Source: Primula veris | Taxonomy: Eukaryota; Streptophyta; Magnoliopsida; Ericales; Primulaceae | DNA length: 64,000 nt | NCBI GenBank assembly: GCA_963682055.1 | Contig: OY821749.1 | Span: 22,885,631-22,949,630, forward strand | Direction: 5' to 3' | Shown: piece after piece, positions 35,232 through 47,222 of the stretch | Layout of the letters: the number at the start of each line of letters is the position of its first letter | How positions within the stretch are numbered: the first letter of the stretch is position 1 | Translations under genes and position numbers: made by a program | The notes under the pieces: generated by a model | Databases searched by the model: none | What the model was told of the DNA's origin: nothing | What the model saw: only the letters and a program-made list of their open reading frames with translations

Positions 35232-36379
35232 ATTAGCCTGAGCAGGTGCCCTCTTCCTCCCTTTCCCTTGGAACTTCCTCTTTTGGGGGGGGGGGGGGGG
35301 GGGGGGGGGTGTCTGGGCTTGTCGGTGCGCATCTTACAATCCGTGGCACGATGGCCCGGTTTGTTGCACACAAAGCAGTCTCCCATGAATTTCTTCTTGA
35401 GAGAGGCACCGACTCCGCTGTCAAAGCGTTTCCGCTTAGACACAGCGTCCTCAACCACATGGGCCTTGGCAACCGCGTTGCCTGCTCCGCCACCGCCTTT
35501 CCTTCCGGATCGGCGGTTGCTTTGCTCAACATTGAGCCTCTCAATGAGTCCCTCCAAGGTCATAGCCTTTCGCTTGTGTTTCAGGTAGTTTTGAAACTCT
35601 TTCCAAGAAGGTGGCAGTTTCTCAATCATTAATGCCACTTGGAAAGGTTCGTTGATAACTAACCCTTCAACCTCAAGCCTATGGTATATGAGTTGGAGTT
35701 CCTCTACCTGCTCGATAACACTCTTCCCATCAGTCATCATGTACTCGTGAAAGTCCGTGACGACAAATTTCTTTGCGCCAGCGTTATTCACTTTGTACTT
35801 TCGTTCGAGAGACTCCCAAAGCTCCTTTGCAGAAGCCTTGGGCTCGAATACACTGAAGAGAGTGTCATCCAGAGCACACAGGATGTAGTTCCGGCATAGG
35901 TAGTCGCCGTATTTCCACGCTTCCACCGCCGAAACCGTCTGCACGTCCTCATCGTCCTCGCTTAGGACGGGTGCAGACTCCTTAAGAAACCGGGTCAGAT
36001 TAAGGGCAGTTAAATAAAACAACATCTTTTGCTGCCAACGTTTGAAGTTGTTGCCCCTAAACTTTTCCGGTCTCTCCAGTTGAGAGGTTGGCAACATTGG
36101 CATCGCCGGTGTTGCCGGAGCCTTGCCCTTTGCCCTGGCCGCAGCCACAAGCGCTGCCTTGGCCGCAGCCTTAGCAGCAGCCTGTGCTGCGGCCGCAGCC
36201 GCAGCCATAGCATCAGCCTCTGCCGCAGCAGCGTCGGCCGCAGCCTTTGCCGCAGCAGCTTCGGCCTCAGCCTGAGCCCCCCCACTCGCAGCGCTCGCAT
36301 TGTTATGGCTACTGCCAATCACAAGTGCGCCCTGCACGTTTTCCGAAGAAACGGTGGGTATTTGATCCTCATTAGTCAT
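35186..36379 (-). CDS. Gag protein of the second Copia element
   Basis: Starts at ATG 36379 ([18 protein letters not shown]). An unusual alanine-rich region of about 60 residues ([17 protein letters not shown] type) follows, then the Copia gag domain ([34 protein letters not shown]) and one CCHC zinc knuckle near residue 330 ([14 protein letters not shown]). After the knuckle come basic residues and a proline run encoded by 25 consecutive C on this strand. Beyond the run the gag frame goes on only about 30 codons, while protease is in another frame. The alanine stretch comes from imperfect GCC/GCA repeats. Confidence 0.9.
   Translation of the reverse strand: MTNEDQIPTVSSENVQGALVIGSSHNNASAASGGAQAEAEAAAAKAAADAAAAEADAMAAAAAAAQAAAKAAAKAALVAAARAKGKAPATPAMPMLPTSQLERPEKFRGNNFKRWQQKMLFYLTALNLTRFLKESAPVLSEDDEDVQTVSAVEAWKYGDYLCRNYILCALDDTLFSVFEPKASAKELWESLERKYKVNNAGAKKFVVTDFHEYMMTDGKSVIEQVEELQLIYHRLEVEGLVINEPFQVALMIEKLPPSWKEFQNYLKHKRKAMTLEGLIERLNVEQSNRRSGRKGGGGAGNAVAKAHVVEDAVSKRKRFDSGVGASLKKKFMGDCFVCNKPGHRATDCKMRTDKPRHPPPPPPPPKRGSSKGKGGRGHLLRLMWLREEMMLDRTICT
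35285..35309. repeat. 25-base homopolymer at the gag/pol frame change
   Basis: Twenty-five G on the plus strand (C on the coding strand) between the zinc knuckle and protease. The reading frame changes exactly here. Slippage in the genome, in sequencing or during translation would each produce this pattern. Confidence 0.95.
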
Positions 36380-36729
36380 CTGAAATGACAATATAAAAAC
36401 CGTTTAGTTTCTCGCAAGAAAACTAAATTCTTTATCGCAAATACTAATTATAACTTAATTAGATTGCTTCAAAAGAATAAAAACCAATGAAAGAGATTCT
36501 AGCGTGAAAATCAAATTACTTTTGATTTCACTAAGAATTCTTTATAGTATTCTAGAATAAAAAGATTAAAACCAATTCGGATTTATTCTATGTGCAAATT
36601 TCAATTTCTAGTAAACTAGCAATGATTTTGCGAGAATAAAAACCGAGACGTCAACAACAATAAAATAAAAAAGACAAGTCCTTTCTTATTTCGAAAATAG
36701 AAAAACCAAAAAATAATATTGTTTAAAAT
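36380..36729 (-). other. Leader between 5' LTR and gag, no obvious primer site
   Basis: In element orientation the 5' LTR is followed by ATTTTAAACAATATTATT, not by a TGGTATCAGAGC-type primer site. The leader is AT-rich and ends in a strong 3' splice-site-like tract (TTTTTATATTGTCATTTCAG) directly before the gag ATG. A leader intron is possible. Confidence 0.6.
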
Positions 36730-38250
36730 TGTTGGTTTTGATACTATTTCGAATACAATAAATGAAAGGACAATAAAATAAAGAAGACAGGAACGCAATG
36801 GAAATAAACAATTTTATTTCTCACAATTGGAATATAAATTACAATTCCTGACTCAACAAATAAATAAAACTGCTGGACTGTAATAAAGAAACTGCCGGAC
36901 TGTTATAAAGAAACTGCCGGACTGGTTTAACAAAGAAACTGCCGGACTGGTTTTACAGAAACTGCCGGACTGGTTTTAACAAACTGCCGGACTGGTTTTA
37001 AACAAACTGTCGGACTGGTTTTGAATAAAAGAAACTGCCGGACTGGTTTTAAGAAACTGCCGGACTGTTTTGTAATAAAAGAAACTGCCGGACTGGTTTT
37101 AACAAACTGCCGGACTGGTTTTAACCAATAAAAAACTGCCGGACTGTTTTTGACAAATAAAAAACTGCCCGGACTGTTATGTAAATACTGGAAATTAAAT
37201 TACAGGAAAGTAAATTACAGAATAGGAAAGACTGAAATGTAAATTACAGAAACTAAAGGTACTGGAAAGTAAATACAAAAAGGAAACAGTACTGAAATTA
37301 AATGGACAGAATAATAAAGGACTGAAAATTAAATAACATAAATTAAAAGAAGAGACAACTGCTGAGCAATTTCCCTTAAACAATATTTCCCGAACCACCT
37401 TTAAAGGTTTCTGGTTTCGGGACTTTGTTCCCAAGGTACAACTTCTATCTCAGAGTGGCTCGTATGGAAACCGGCACCGAACCACAGGTCGAGCTGTTGG
37501 TGGTGCGGTTCTCTCTCTATATATGATGCTTATGCTGTGTTGTGTGTTCTGGTGTGTTTGAATGAGAGGGGGAGGGCTGCCTTTTATAGGCTCTACTGAA
37601 ACCGCAGCCATAAATATAGGTCATCAATTCTGGGAGTTACACCCCCAGAATCCGCTCACTTTAATTCTGAAACCGCAGCAATCAATTCCATTTATTGCTG
37701 GCATTTCTCTTGCTGGAAACTCTAGGGACTGCTTTTGTAATTTATACAAAACTCCCTATTCGGGTTTGGACCCGAGACCCGAGACATTCCCCAAATCCCA
37801 AATCCCAAATCCCAAATCCCCAAGCCCGTGCCCGTGCCCGTGCCCGAGCCCGAGACCCGAGCGAGCGCGCGTGTGTGGTACACACTAATACTCTTAGGTG
37901 TATGTGGACATGTTAGTTTAATAACTACATGGGTTGGTATGGTATATATATTGTAAGATTAACTCTTAATCTTCCAATATGGGATTATTCTAAATGGTTT
38001 TCTCATTAACCATTTCGTTTTCCAGATTTTCCAGATTTGAGCTTCCGAGGTACCAACTTTGAAGCCACTTTGTATTCACACCCATTCTCCGAATAGGTCA
38101 TGTGATATACCGTTACGAAGCTCGTCACACGGGCTGCTCAACCACATTGAGTACGGTATAAACAACTCAGCGCTGTTACACGAAATAATGACTCGAAGTT
38201 GGTCCAGTGACCATTCGGAAACACCCATGTTTTCACATGTTTTTCCAACA
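36730..38250 (-). repeat. 5' LTR of the second Copia element
   Basis: 1521 bp. In element orientation the TATA box CCTATAAAAGGC is at 37579-37590, in good position to start the genomic RNA within the LTR. The CCGGACTG tandem array is at 36890-37185. Followed by target duplication GTCCT. Confidence 0.95.
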
Positions 38251-38334
38251 GTCCTAAGCAATGAGGTGTTCGAGGGAGTGTGTGGCCTCATAAAAAACGG
38301 CCATTCACTTGCGGATAAGTATTAAAATTATGGA
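38251..38334 (+). pseudogene. Possible coding fragment at the Copia insertion site
   Basis: The plus strand is open from before the insertion's target duplication and reads VLSNEVFEGVCGLIKNGHSL, then ADKY and a stop. The composition is protein-like, but I recognise no family. On the left of the element LAYRAV is in the same frame (29931-29950). It may be an exon end interrupted by the retrotransposon. Confidence 0.25.
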
Positions 38335-41300
38335 TCCAGATTTCATATGCTTCTCTTGTATTCATTAAGGTATGAATAACGGAAATTAGTAATAAGTGAG
38401 AGAAATGTTACTCCTAAGTGCAAGATTTGTCATTTATGGACAGAATGAATGATCAAGATATCTAGGGCACATGTCCAATGGGTTTAATCAGTTTATTAAG
38501 GTCTGTTTTTATATTTGTTGCGGAGACAACCTTACCAATTCGACTGTCGCAGTTGGTTGATTTATGAAATTGGAATCCAATGTTTACTTGTTTACTCGCT
38601 CTTTGTCATTTTTTTTTCTTTTTTTTTTGGATTAACTATTCTAAAATGAAAATATTAATATGTTTGATACTTGTTCGTCTTTTCTCATCAAAAGCTCACT
38701 TGAGGAAACGGAATCCTGTATTTCTTGTGTTGGATGCCAACATGTTACTGCAATTGCTTTTCTGTCAGTTTGCAGCAAACTTAAACTAAAATCAAGATGG
38801 CAACTGAAAATGGAACGATCTTGCATTTGGCAAAATGTAGCAAACTGTTTCAAGCGATAAGAAACTGACAAGGTGTGACACACGCTAATAATCCCGTAAG
38901 TAGTCTTCTGTATGCTATATGATTATGGGAATTCAGATAAGGTGTATCTGTCGTATGTTGCTTTTCTACCTCTTTCTGTAACGTCGTAACGAGACTTAAA
39001 ATAGTTCATGAATGAAATTGAGAAAACTGTAAAAGTCGTACTAACCATAATAGAAGTATGTTTATATAAAAGTCAAAGTAGGGAAATCAAAATTGTTTAG
39101 CCACATTGAGGATCTGGAGATCTATTAAGTAATAAGTGATGAAGAAAGAAAACTATGAGTTATTGTTCTTGTTCTACACTTCAACATGATCTTTGACTGT
39201 GGTTGATTTGGTACCATCGACGACTGGTAGTTGATATGCCTTTTCTTGGTCACTATTTGATGTATTCGAGCCTACAGGGTCTTTGCTTTTACCCCACACC
39301 ACAGAGTTAGGCACACACATGACATAGTCACATAGCTAAACAATTGAAATCGAAAACAAGTCTTCTTATTTCCATCCGCAACAGCCACATTAACCATTCC
39401 CTCAAACTTAACCTATTTTATATATTTTAATAAATTGTTTACATTTATACAAAATTACCGTTTGCTTATTAATTTTCTTATAATAATCCTACATTATTTT
39501 CTTTTATTTGTTTATTATCATTTAATAATCATAACAATATTACAACCATAAAAATATAGACCCCATGATAATTTATTACTATTATATTAATATAGGGATT
39601 CATATAATTTACTCATATACACACATCTCCTTCATTTTTAATAATAATAATCTGCGATGACCAAGTTGCAACTGGCCCCCCGGCATACCCAAAAGACACG
39701 ATAATATATCCCTAAAAAGAGGTCCGATAACTGTCCAGATATGATAAGAGAGAATCTGTATATTTAGCAACAACGATCTTAGAAATTTCTCCCCCTTAAT
39801 TAGTATTTACTATTTAGTATTTACTATAGTATATAGGACATATTGATGTATTAAGCAAGATTGTGTGGAGCCTTTGTGATATGACTATGACTATAAAAGA
39901 AGAGTTTGAAGGCTTTGTCTGTAAAAATAAATACATAATCTCTCTTTAAATTTTCTCCTTCTCTTTGTATATTGAACATTTTCCATGATAGGTTTGTGTA
40001 AACTGTAAAATATTTTTTTATACTACTCTTTTGTGTAATGCTTATCTTAATAATTGCACTGATTTAGAAAATAATTTCCGTTCTTCCTGGATATATAGTT
40101 AATGTTAGACGTAGATCGGTAGATGCTTATGTTATGTACTTAATTAATTGTCAAAAATCTGTTCTTTTAAGAACTGAGAAGTTTCATTCTAGCATGATTA
40201 TACATTTATGATAAACAAAAAGAAAAAAAGAACATGTTTACCTAATCTTAATTTTTTTAACTTGATAATTAAGTCTCAACCTTCACAATCTATAGTCTAT
40301 ACGATCATTTTTCCTAAGGATACTTTGCAAATTAATTATGAGAAATGTAAACATGCATTTAATTTTTGAATATATTAATAAAATTTCTCTATCATGAAAT
40401 TATTATCAATCTAAATGTGTGTGTTTTTTTTTTTTTTTGCATTTTGATTGTAAAGGCACAATCCTTGAGCGAGTTAGTACTAGGACCGCTTGACCCCATA
40501 TTGAGAATACGTATAGACCAATGGCAAAGACAATATTGACCATTTGATTACCCAAAACTCTGTTTAGAACAAGACTTAAATTCTGAGGAAATTTCTTATA
40601 AATAAATTTTTTCGGTTTATCTTAATTATTCCCATCGCTCTTCCCTGTGGTATTCCGCCTTTTTTTTTTGTCTTATGCTGTTTTCCATTTTAATTAGTTT
40701 CAGCGGCGAACCTAAAATCACTAATATATTAGCATAAATGATTTGTTACACCCTAAAATCACTATATATATATATATTTTTATTTATTTATTTATTTATT
40801 AATTTGACGGGGTGAAAGTGTGTGTCATATCTGAAAAGTGTTGCCTTTTAACTATCAAGTAGGGTAATGGTTATTTTGGGACCACATCGTATAATGAAAA
40901 TGCATGTTGGAATGATACATACGAAACGTGTTAGATAATCCCAACTTCAAGTTCAAAAGACTAACGTGTTAGATAATCCCCATGGTAACTAGAGTTCTCA
41001 ATAACTGCGAAAGGCCATACTTAAAATATAGGCCATAGTTAAAAAAAAAAATTAAATAAAATCAGTGCATAGTTATTTCTTCTTTGGAAATCAAATACAG
41101 TAAAGACTTAATGTAGCAACATAACTGGAATTTCTGAATTCTTAGAGTAATGTTTCGGATGAAAAAATTGTAGTACATGGTTACCTTCAAAAGCATGTAA
41201 ACTCTATGCTAGAATTTGTTTGATTGTTTTGAATATGTAACTAAATTGCCGAAACGATTTTTTTTATTAAATTTTCTACATAATTTAAATGTTAAACTAT

Positions 41301-42417
41301 ATGATATACTTTTTTTTAATTATTTTTAAAATTTAGTTATATATTCAAATCCGTTTAAAGTTACGCGAGTATGATTTTCTAACAAATAAAGAGTACCACT
41401 CTTGAATTTTACATCAAACACCTCATCGGCTGTCAATCAAACTGCGTAAATTTTATAATTATGACACTTTTTTATACCACATTTGATTCAGTCAGTCTAG
41501 GTTACTAGATACAAACATTAAAATAATAGTAGAAGATTTTGTATGCTTGTAAGAAACCTATATCATGTTGTTCCAAAAAAATTAAACATACATTCATCAT
41601 CTGAAATGCTGATAAAAAATTTGTGTATACATTATATTCAAGCTTTAAGTGTACATTTTATATATTTTAAATAATAATTAGACTGACCATTATTTTCTCT
41701 CGAGATGTACTCATTCTGTAACGACAAGTAGGAGAAAACCTTTTATAGTTATTTGTATGTAATTTTTATTTTCTTGAATCCAGTCTAAAATATCAAATCT
41801 CCAGTCTCCACTTTTTGATTTTTTTGAAGGTATATAACTATTACGAATGCAATGGGGACCCACCATAAATATTTGACCGTTAGTGGAGCAAATTTCTCCA
41901 TACTATCAATGAGAATAACGTAATTTTGAAGAGATAGTATATCTTTTTAGTTATAGAAAGTTTTTAGTTCAGCTTGGGAACGTTGGAATTTATTATTTAA
42001 AATCATAATTAATGTGAATAAATGGTCTGATGGGCAGACACTTGAAGTTGGAGAAATCATACAGACAAAAACTAGTTTAAGTATGTTCAACTTTGAGGGT
42101 ACGATAATTTAATCAATAATCCTAATGAGTCAGACTAGCTCAACCAGACTTATTGTAAAGTCACAAGAAAATGAGTAAATTTTATAAGAAAACCAATTGG
42201 GTGAAAGTTATAACAGTATTTATGCCTTCATATTAATTGGTTTGACTCTTTCACATGTCAATGCACCCTTTTTATGTGATGCATTGATTTTCCTTTTATT
42301 TTCCTAATTTTTTTGTCCACTGTCATCCTTTCTTTCTTTGCCCCTCTCAGTTGCTATGATATGTTTGTACTGGATGTACACCTATGATATTGTAGCGTGA
42401 GGTGAGCCATTAAGATT
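38335..42417. other. Gene-poor AT-rich stretch
   Basis: Apart from the possible transporter tail at 39174-39301 I see no coding sequence. There are poly-T tracts (38591-38630, 40422-40438) and (TA)n/(TTTA)n repeats near 40762-40800. Confidence 0.5.
39174..39301 (-). pseudogene. Possible C-terminal exon of a WAT1/EamA-type transporter
   Basis: On the minus strand the frame reads SVVWGKSKDPVGSNTSNSDQ, then EKAYQLPVVDG and TTVKDHVEV before a stop at 39174. WAT1-related (UMAMIT) transporters end their tenth helix with LWGKxKD followed by a polar cytoplasmic tail of this kind. No further exons were recognised upstream on this strand, so it is probably an isolated remnant. The identification rests on the VWGKSKD motif and tail composition only. 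Confidence 0.4.
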
Positions 42418-43060
42418 TTAGTTTTTCAATATGTTGTATATAAGTTTGATGAAAATTTGGGTAAGAAGTGTGGCTGAGTCGTCAGGGTAAATAGCATCAT
42501 TGTAATTTAATTTCATCAGTGAAAGTCTATAAATCTGCTGACTCTTGAAACCAACATGTATATGATAGAAAGTATGTGAAATATGTTGTACGCACGTCCA
42601 ATTGACCATAAATTCAGCTGCCTAATTCGCCTGTTTAAGGAGGTACGGAACCAAGATATCGTGAAATGAACACAACCCACGAATACGCGAGATAGTGTAG
42701 CTATATGCTAACAAGGATCAAGAGTCGTCGAAGAAATCCAAGATGATACGGTCGTCGAATCTGTCTCGACCTCAATATGTTGAAAACCCAAAGAGATCGC
42801 TAGGTGAATGTCTAAAAGGGCCGTCTGAAGCTCTGCGTAGATGATCGGTCTATGGTCTAAGAACCCGCCAAATGCCCCCAAAACAATGCCTTCATGATCT
42901 CGTAGAATGTCTCCTGCTGCTGACAGCTCCGAGTTTCCCTTTGAGCACCATCAACGTTTAGATTGAACCTTTCCGGGATGGGTTGAATCCAAGAAACTAA
43001 AGGAACGAGATATATGAGAAATAACTCGGAGGGAGTACACAAAACTAACGCATGTATCAT
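42418..43060 (-). pseudogene. Decayed LINE-type RNase H (RVT_3) domain
   Basis: On the minus strand: ERFNLNVDGAQ (first catalytic Asp context, family consensus KLNVDGA), then in a second frame DILRDHEGIVLGAFGGFLDH, IIYAELQTALLDIHLAISLG and HIEVETDSTTV (Glu and Asp contexts), and later KQANQAAEF (consensus REANRVADFLA). These are the blocks of the RNase H domain at the C-terminus of plant LINE retrotransposons and of related stand-alone proteins. At least two frame changes and several stops break it. No reverse transcriptase was recognised upstream, so only the 3' end of an old LINE copy, or an RNase H-like gene relic, remains. Confidence 0.7.
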
Positions 43061-44101
43061 TCCTTCATTGACGTTGCCCCAACAATATTTTGTTTCTTTT
43101 TTAAATGCCTATAAGAAGTAATCTAATAATGATAAGAAAAGAGTCTTTACAGATCCTATTAGCACAACAAAACTCTAATAAACTCTATTCATGGGCTAAC
43201 TTCACACACAAGAGCTTCTAATTAATTAAAGCATATGCAACCGATTTAAATTTCATTCTTAATTAGCTAGGTACTTACTCGATTGTTTAAATTTTTCTAT
43301 AATCTGAAAATTACGTAATGTTACATGCCACATAAAGGGTTTTTCTTCTTATAACACGACTCACAGTTATAGGTGTGACACATCACAGTACAAATTGTCA
43401 TTCAATTATCCATTTGCAAATTAACCAATCCAAGAGGAGTTATAATATTTGTATCAGAAACACATTTTTTACGGCAAATGCTGCAAACCGGATCCAAATC
43501 ATTAAAAATTGTTACAGTTGAAGCAATATTTGACATTTTGGGAGCTAACACGCATAAAGAATAGTACAATAATTGGCAGTCTAAAATTTCATTTTTTTAA
43601 CCTATTCTCATGGAATTATTAGCTTCTGCCTAACTAAGCCCCAAACTTGTTGTAAGGTAAATTCGGTTTTTCTCATGATCGTGTAATCACTTTGCATTCG
43701 GGCGAGACCCTCTTTTTATATTCATATAGTTGGTCCGTTTAATTTTTTAAAAAAAAGAGGAGCTATAATTAAGATGGAAGATATAGGCTGGTTAATATTG
43801 TAAATTATAATCAATATTTTTTGAGTTTCTTAATTATAATTAATTAGCGGTACGTGAAGAAACATTTCATAATCGAGTTTGTAGTAAGGTACTATAGCCC
43901 GACACATATGACATAATTCTCATAGACATATGACATGATATACAGAAAAAGGTAATAAAAAAACATTGCACCAATCAATTGATCATGATAAATTACGCAC
44001 TCAGCTACCTCCCCTTTTCTCTCACTCTCTCTTTCTGTTTTTATTTATATGTCCTTACTGATATCTTTAAACATTCTAAGGTAGAGGTGAATTAAGAGAA
44101 A
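43061..44101. other. Region upstream of the first HMA5-type exon
   Basis: AT-rich with no gene. The CT-rich tract at 44012-44036 and TATTTATATG near 44041-44050 could form a promoter and leader for the exon at 44102. Confidence 0.35.
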
Positions 44102-44392
44102 ATGCAACTAGTTTACGTAGGGAAAATAAATGAAAGTGGCTTCGGAAATTTATCCGGTAGGCCACACTATCCATCCATGCCCAAGTGCTTGAGAGTACTT
44201 GGGTTGTCCGATGAGGAGAAGTGTGTCGAAGGATTAGTATCAACGGTTTTGATCTCCGTTATGGGGATGACGTGTTCTGCTTGTGCGGGGTCTGTCGAGA
44301 AGGCGGTTAAGAGGCTATCGGGGATCAAGGAGGCGATGGTTGATGTGCTCAACAATAGAGCTCGAGTCTTGTTTTATCCCAAATTTGTCAAT
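44102..44392 (+). CDS. HMA5-like first exon (upstream copy)
   Basis: A 97-codon exon from ATG 44102 to a donor AAT|GTAAGC at 44393, phase 0. It encodes an N-terminal extension of about 52 residues and a complete heavy-metal-associated domain, with [18 protein letters not shown] and LNNRARVLFYPKFVN. Its end is what the family has immediately before [15 protein letters not shown], which opens the exon at 50644. No other HMA exon lies in the next 4.9 kb. It can therefore be (a) an alternative first exon of the gene at 49327-55688, spliced over the downstream first exon to give about 985 residues, close to Arabidopsis HMA5 at about 995; or (b) a truncated tandem duplicate. Its frame is clean and its CxxC pair is intact, which favours use. 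Confidence 0.7.
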
Positions 44393-45195
44393 GTAAGCTC
44401 AAAATCTAGGATTCGTTTGTATGTTTGCATGTTTTTTGGCTCACCGTGTTAATTTCCTTTTTTTACTTTATTGATTGAGATGGTCTTGGTTTGATCAGTC
44501 CGAAAACTAGGTTTATGTATTTATGTCTCAAATAAAAACCAACTTAATTATCTACTTACAACTAGAAGAACCCCAAGCATTCTCTCGAATTAAACTCAAC
44601 TTCCTTATAGTAAAAGGATCAACAACAAATTAACTTAATTTTAAGCATATATAGTAAGAGGCATTTGATGATTATAAGGTGGGGGTGTGTGATCACGGTG
44701 TGAATTAAGAAATGAGATATATAATGATAGCTTAAATTATTAAGGTACTAAGATGGATGATTCATGATTATTCTACCTTAAATAATTTAACTAGAAACAG
44801 AAAAATGAGTCATCAAGATATTAGTCTAAAACAATACTCCTATATATATGAGGCTATAACGTATATACTGTTGTGCGGAATCATCAATTATAAACAAGTA
44901 ATTACGAAATAAACAAAATACGAATTCAATCTAACGTATTAATCTTTTATTACAACCAAACAAACTATCATATTCCAACCAAATAAATTATCATATTGCA
45001 ACCTAACAAACTATCTTCTCATTAACAAACAAGCGAAAAAACGTAACAAATAAAACTCAAATGTAAACAACACTAACCTCTCGGACTAATACGACTTCTT
45101 GGTGGGTCTCTTCTTAGAGAGGTCAGAGAGGCTCACCAAGCCCAAAATATTGATCACTATTTTTCTCTATCCATTCTTATTCTTATATGTATATA

Positions 45196-45222
45196 CTAGT
45201 AAAAGTTACCACGCGTTGCGTG
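45196..45222 (-). mobile_element. Helitron-like 3' terminus
   Basis: On the minus strand a hairpin CACGC-AAC-GCGTG (45210-45222) is followed after 10 nt by CTAG (45199-45196) and then host T. Helitrons end with a short GC-rich hairpin about 10-12 nt before CTRR, inserted in front of T. The body would lie to the right (45223 onward), but I could not place its 5' TC end, so only the terminus is called. Confidence 0.5.
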
Positions 45223-46724
45223 TGAGACGCGTAATAACATAAATCTCGTAATATATTTTATTTTGAATATAATATTCAGATTTGCTATCATCTATTATAG
45301 TTATGCAAGTTAAAACGAATTGTTAATTAATTTATGCTATATCTGTAATTAGAAAAATATAGTGAGTACAAATTGTTAATTAATTATATTAGGTATATTT
45401 GTAAGTATTAAAACATACTGAGGGTAGTTTTGAAAAAATTAGCTAAAATTGGACAAACTCATTTCTCTTGAGTTGACTTATTATAATAAAATGATATATT
45501 CCAAAAGAAGTCTCGTATATAATACTAAAAAATGTGAGATAATAAACGAATAAGCCACATGTAATAAATTTGTACTAAATATAAATTTAAACTTATTCTA
45601 ACAACGAGAGTGATGCTATGCATACAACTCGCACAAACCAAGTGAGTAATTTCGGGGAAAAAATATATGTATTTTCTAACTAAATAAATATTATTATTTA
45701 TTATATATGTAATTTCTAACAAACTTTATATAATTTACTCACATGAAGTGAAGGAGTTGTGTTCATATCATAATTAATCATATACTACTATCTACTTACT
45801 ATAAATAAATAGTTTCGTGATGAACTTCCCATTCATTTTGTCTTATTTTTCTTACAGCATAGTATTTTTCTTAAACTTTTAGGTCTTTTTATTTAACCAG
45901 TTTCACTTCAGAGTCTATCATGACAAATTACACGTAAAATTCAAAATTATAAATTAAGAATATAAGAGTTAATACAAAAGTTCATGTCACTATTTATTTT
46001 GGGAAATGACCATTAGAGCACTTGTATATATATATATATATACGCAAGTTCTTTTTTGGAGTGGAGGACAGGGAAGAAAGATGGTTATATCTTCTTTTTA
46101 TCTGTTTGCGTTGCTTTCTAAGATGAACCCAAGAAAAAAAAAACTGCTATCCAAAAAGTGTTTATTTTAAAGTGTTATCCAAAAAATTACAACACCTTTA
46201 ATTGATGTATCACAAAATTAAAAAGATGACTGATCAATGTGCTAATGGTTGGTTTACATGATTTTCAGTACTGTAGTAAAATGGAAACAAATTAGTTAAT
46301 TGTTAATTGTTATAATAACATTCCGTGGAATAACATAAAATAGTAGCATTTAATATATATATATATAGTTTTTTTCCTCTTTTGAAATAGTTAATTTAAA
46401 TGATGGGTAAATAGTATTTTCATAAGTTATGGGCGTTTCAATTGAAAAAGCCCGCGAAAGTGGTGATACTGGTCCCAACCGCCGAAAGTGAAAACCCTAA
46501 ATAACCCAATACTTTATAACAACAACAACAACAAAAAAAACAATACCTTTTAGAATAAATCCACAGCCATTAAATGTGGCAATAGCTATTTATTTAAAAA
46601 CGTACGTACACCTGTTTGTTTAACAATGTTTACATAAAATATTTAACAAAGTTTCACTTTTCCATAACTTACCTTTAAATGTCTCCCTTATGCTATTTCT
46701 TCGCATATCAATGGTCATAATTAA

Positions 46725-47222
46725 GAATGACAATTTCACGGGTTTCAACCCGATCCGACCCGAAGATAAAATCACATTTTTAATTATTTGATCCGACCCG
46801 ATCCATTAGACCTGTTTTTTAAAAATATTTTTTTTCACTTTTAAAAAATAAATCTCATAAATGTCAAATATTTCAAAAAAAAAATGTTATATAGAGTAAA
46901 AAATCATTTGATTTATAAATATAATATAAAAATACTATAAAAAAGAGAGTTTAATGTATATGAGAAAGAGGAGAGAGAGAGTTTTAAATTACACTTTTAT
47001 ACATTTAAATTGCACTTTTTAATTGTATTTTTACCCATTTAAATGTATGTTCTCTATTATTATTGGAGATATAATTTAATATATATAATAGATATAGAAG
47101 TGGAAGAGTGTTAACTTGAACTTTTTTACGTTGCATTTTTACCCATTTAAACCCGACCCGAATAAAATTACATTTTTACTCAGATCAGGTCGGGTCGGTT
47201 TGAAACCCGCGAAATTGTCATC
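46725..47222. mobile_element. MITE of about 500 bp with GC-rich terminal inverted repeats
   Basis: Left end GAATGACAATTTCACGGGTT...CCGATCCGACCCGA. The right end, reverse-complemented, is GATGACAATTTCGCGGGTTT...CCGACCCGACCTGA. The inverted repeats are about 45 bp and GC-rich, while the interior is AT-rich with no coding frame. The target duplication was not identified with confidence, so the superfamily (hAT or Mutator) is open. Confidence 0.68.

Larger units (their letters stand above)
29951..38250 (-). mobile_element. Complete Copia LTR retrotransposon, 8.3 kb, alanine-rich gag
   Basis: LTRs of 1558 bp (29951-31508) and 1521 bp (36730-38250) with TGTTGG...CCAACA ends and a perfect 5-bp target duplication GTCCT (29946-29950, 38251-38255). 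Coding is on the minus strand, so the 5' LTR is the right one. Integrase precedes reverse transcriptase, which makes it Copia. The LTRs differ by about ten substitutions plus repeat-unit length changes, so the insertion is young. Unusual points are the long LTRs rich in tandem repeats, no visible tRNA-Met primer site, and gag and pol in different frames at a 25-base homopolymer. Confidence 0.95.

Noticed and set aside
34953..35588. Plus-strand frame of 211 codons with a glycine run
   Set aside because: Antisense of the gag/pol region of the minus-strand Copia element; the glycine run is the 25-base G tract.
36010..36391. Arginine/leucine-rich frames on both strands
   Set aside because: Shadows of the GCC/GCA-rich alanine stretch of the Copia gag gene.
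36380..36391. Gag start at an upstream TTG (36391)
   Set aside because: The ATG at 36379 lies directly after a strong acceptor-like tract and is a normal start; no reason to invoke a TTG start in a plant element.
44102..44452. A separate small 116-residue metal-binding protein
   Set aside because: The frame runs past a strong donor site (AAT|GTAAGC) at the position where the family has an exon end; residues after it resemble intron translation.
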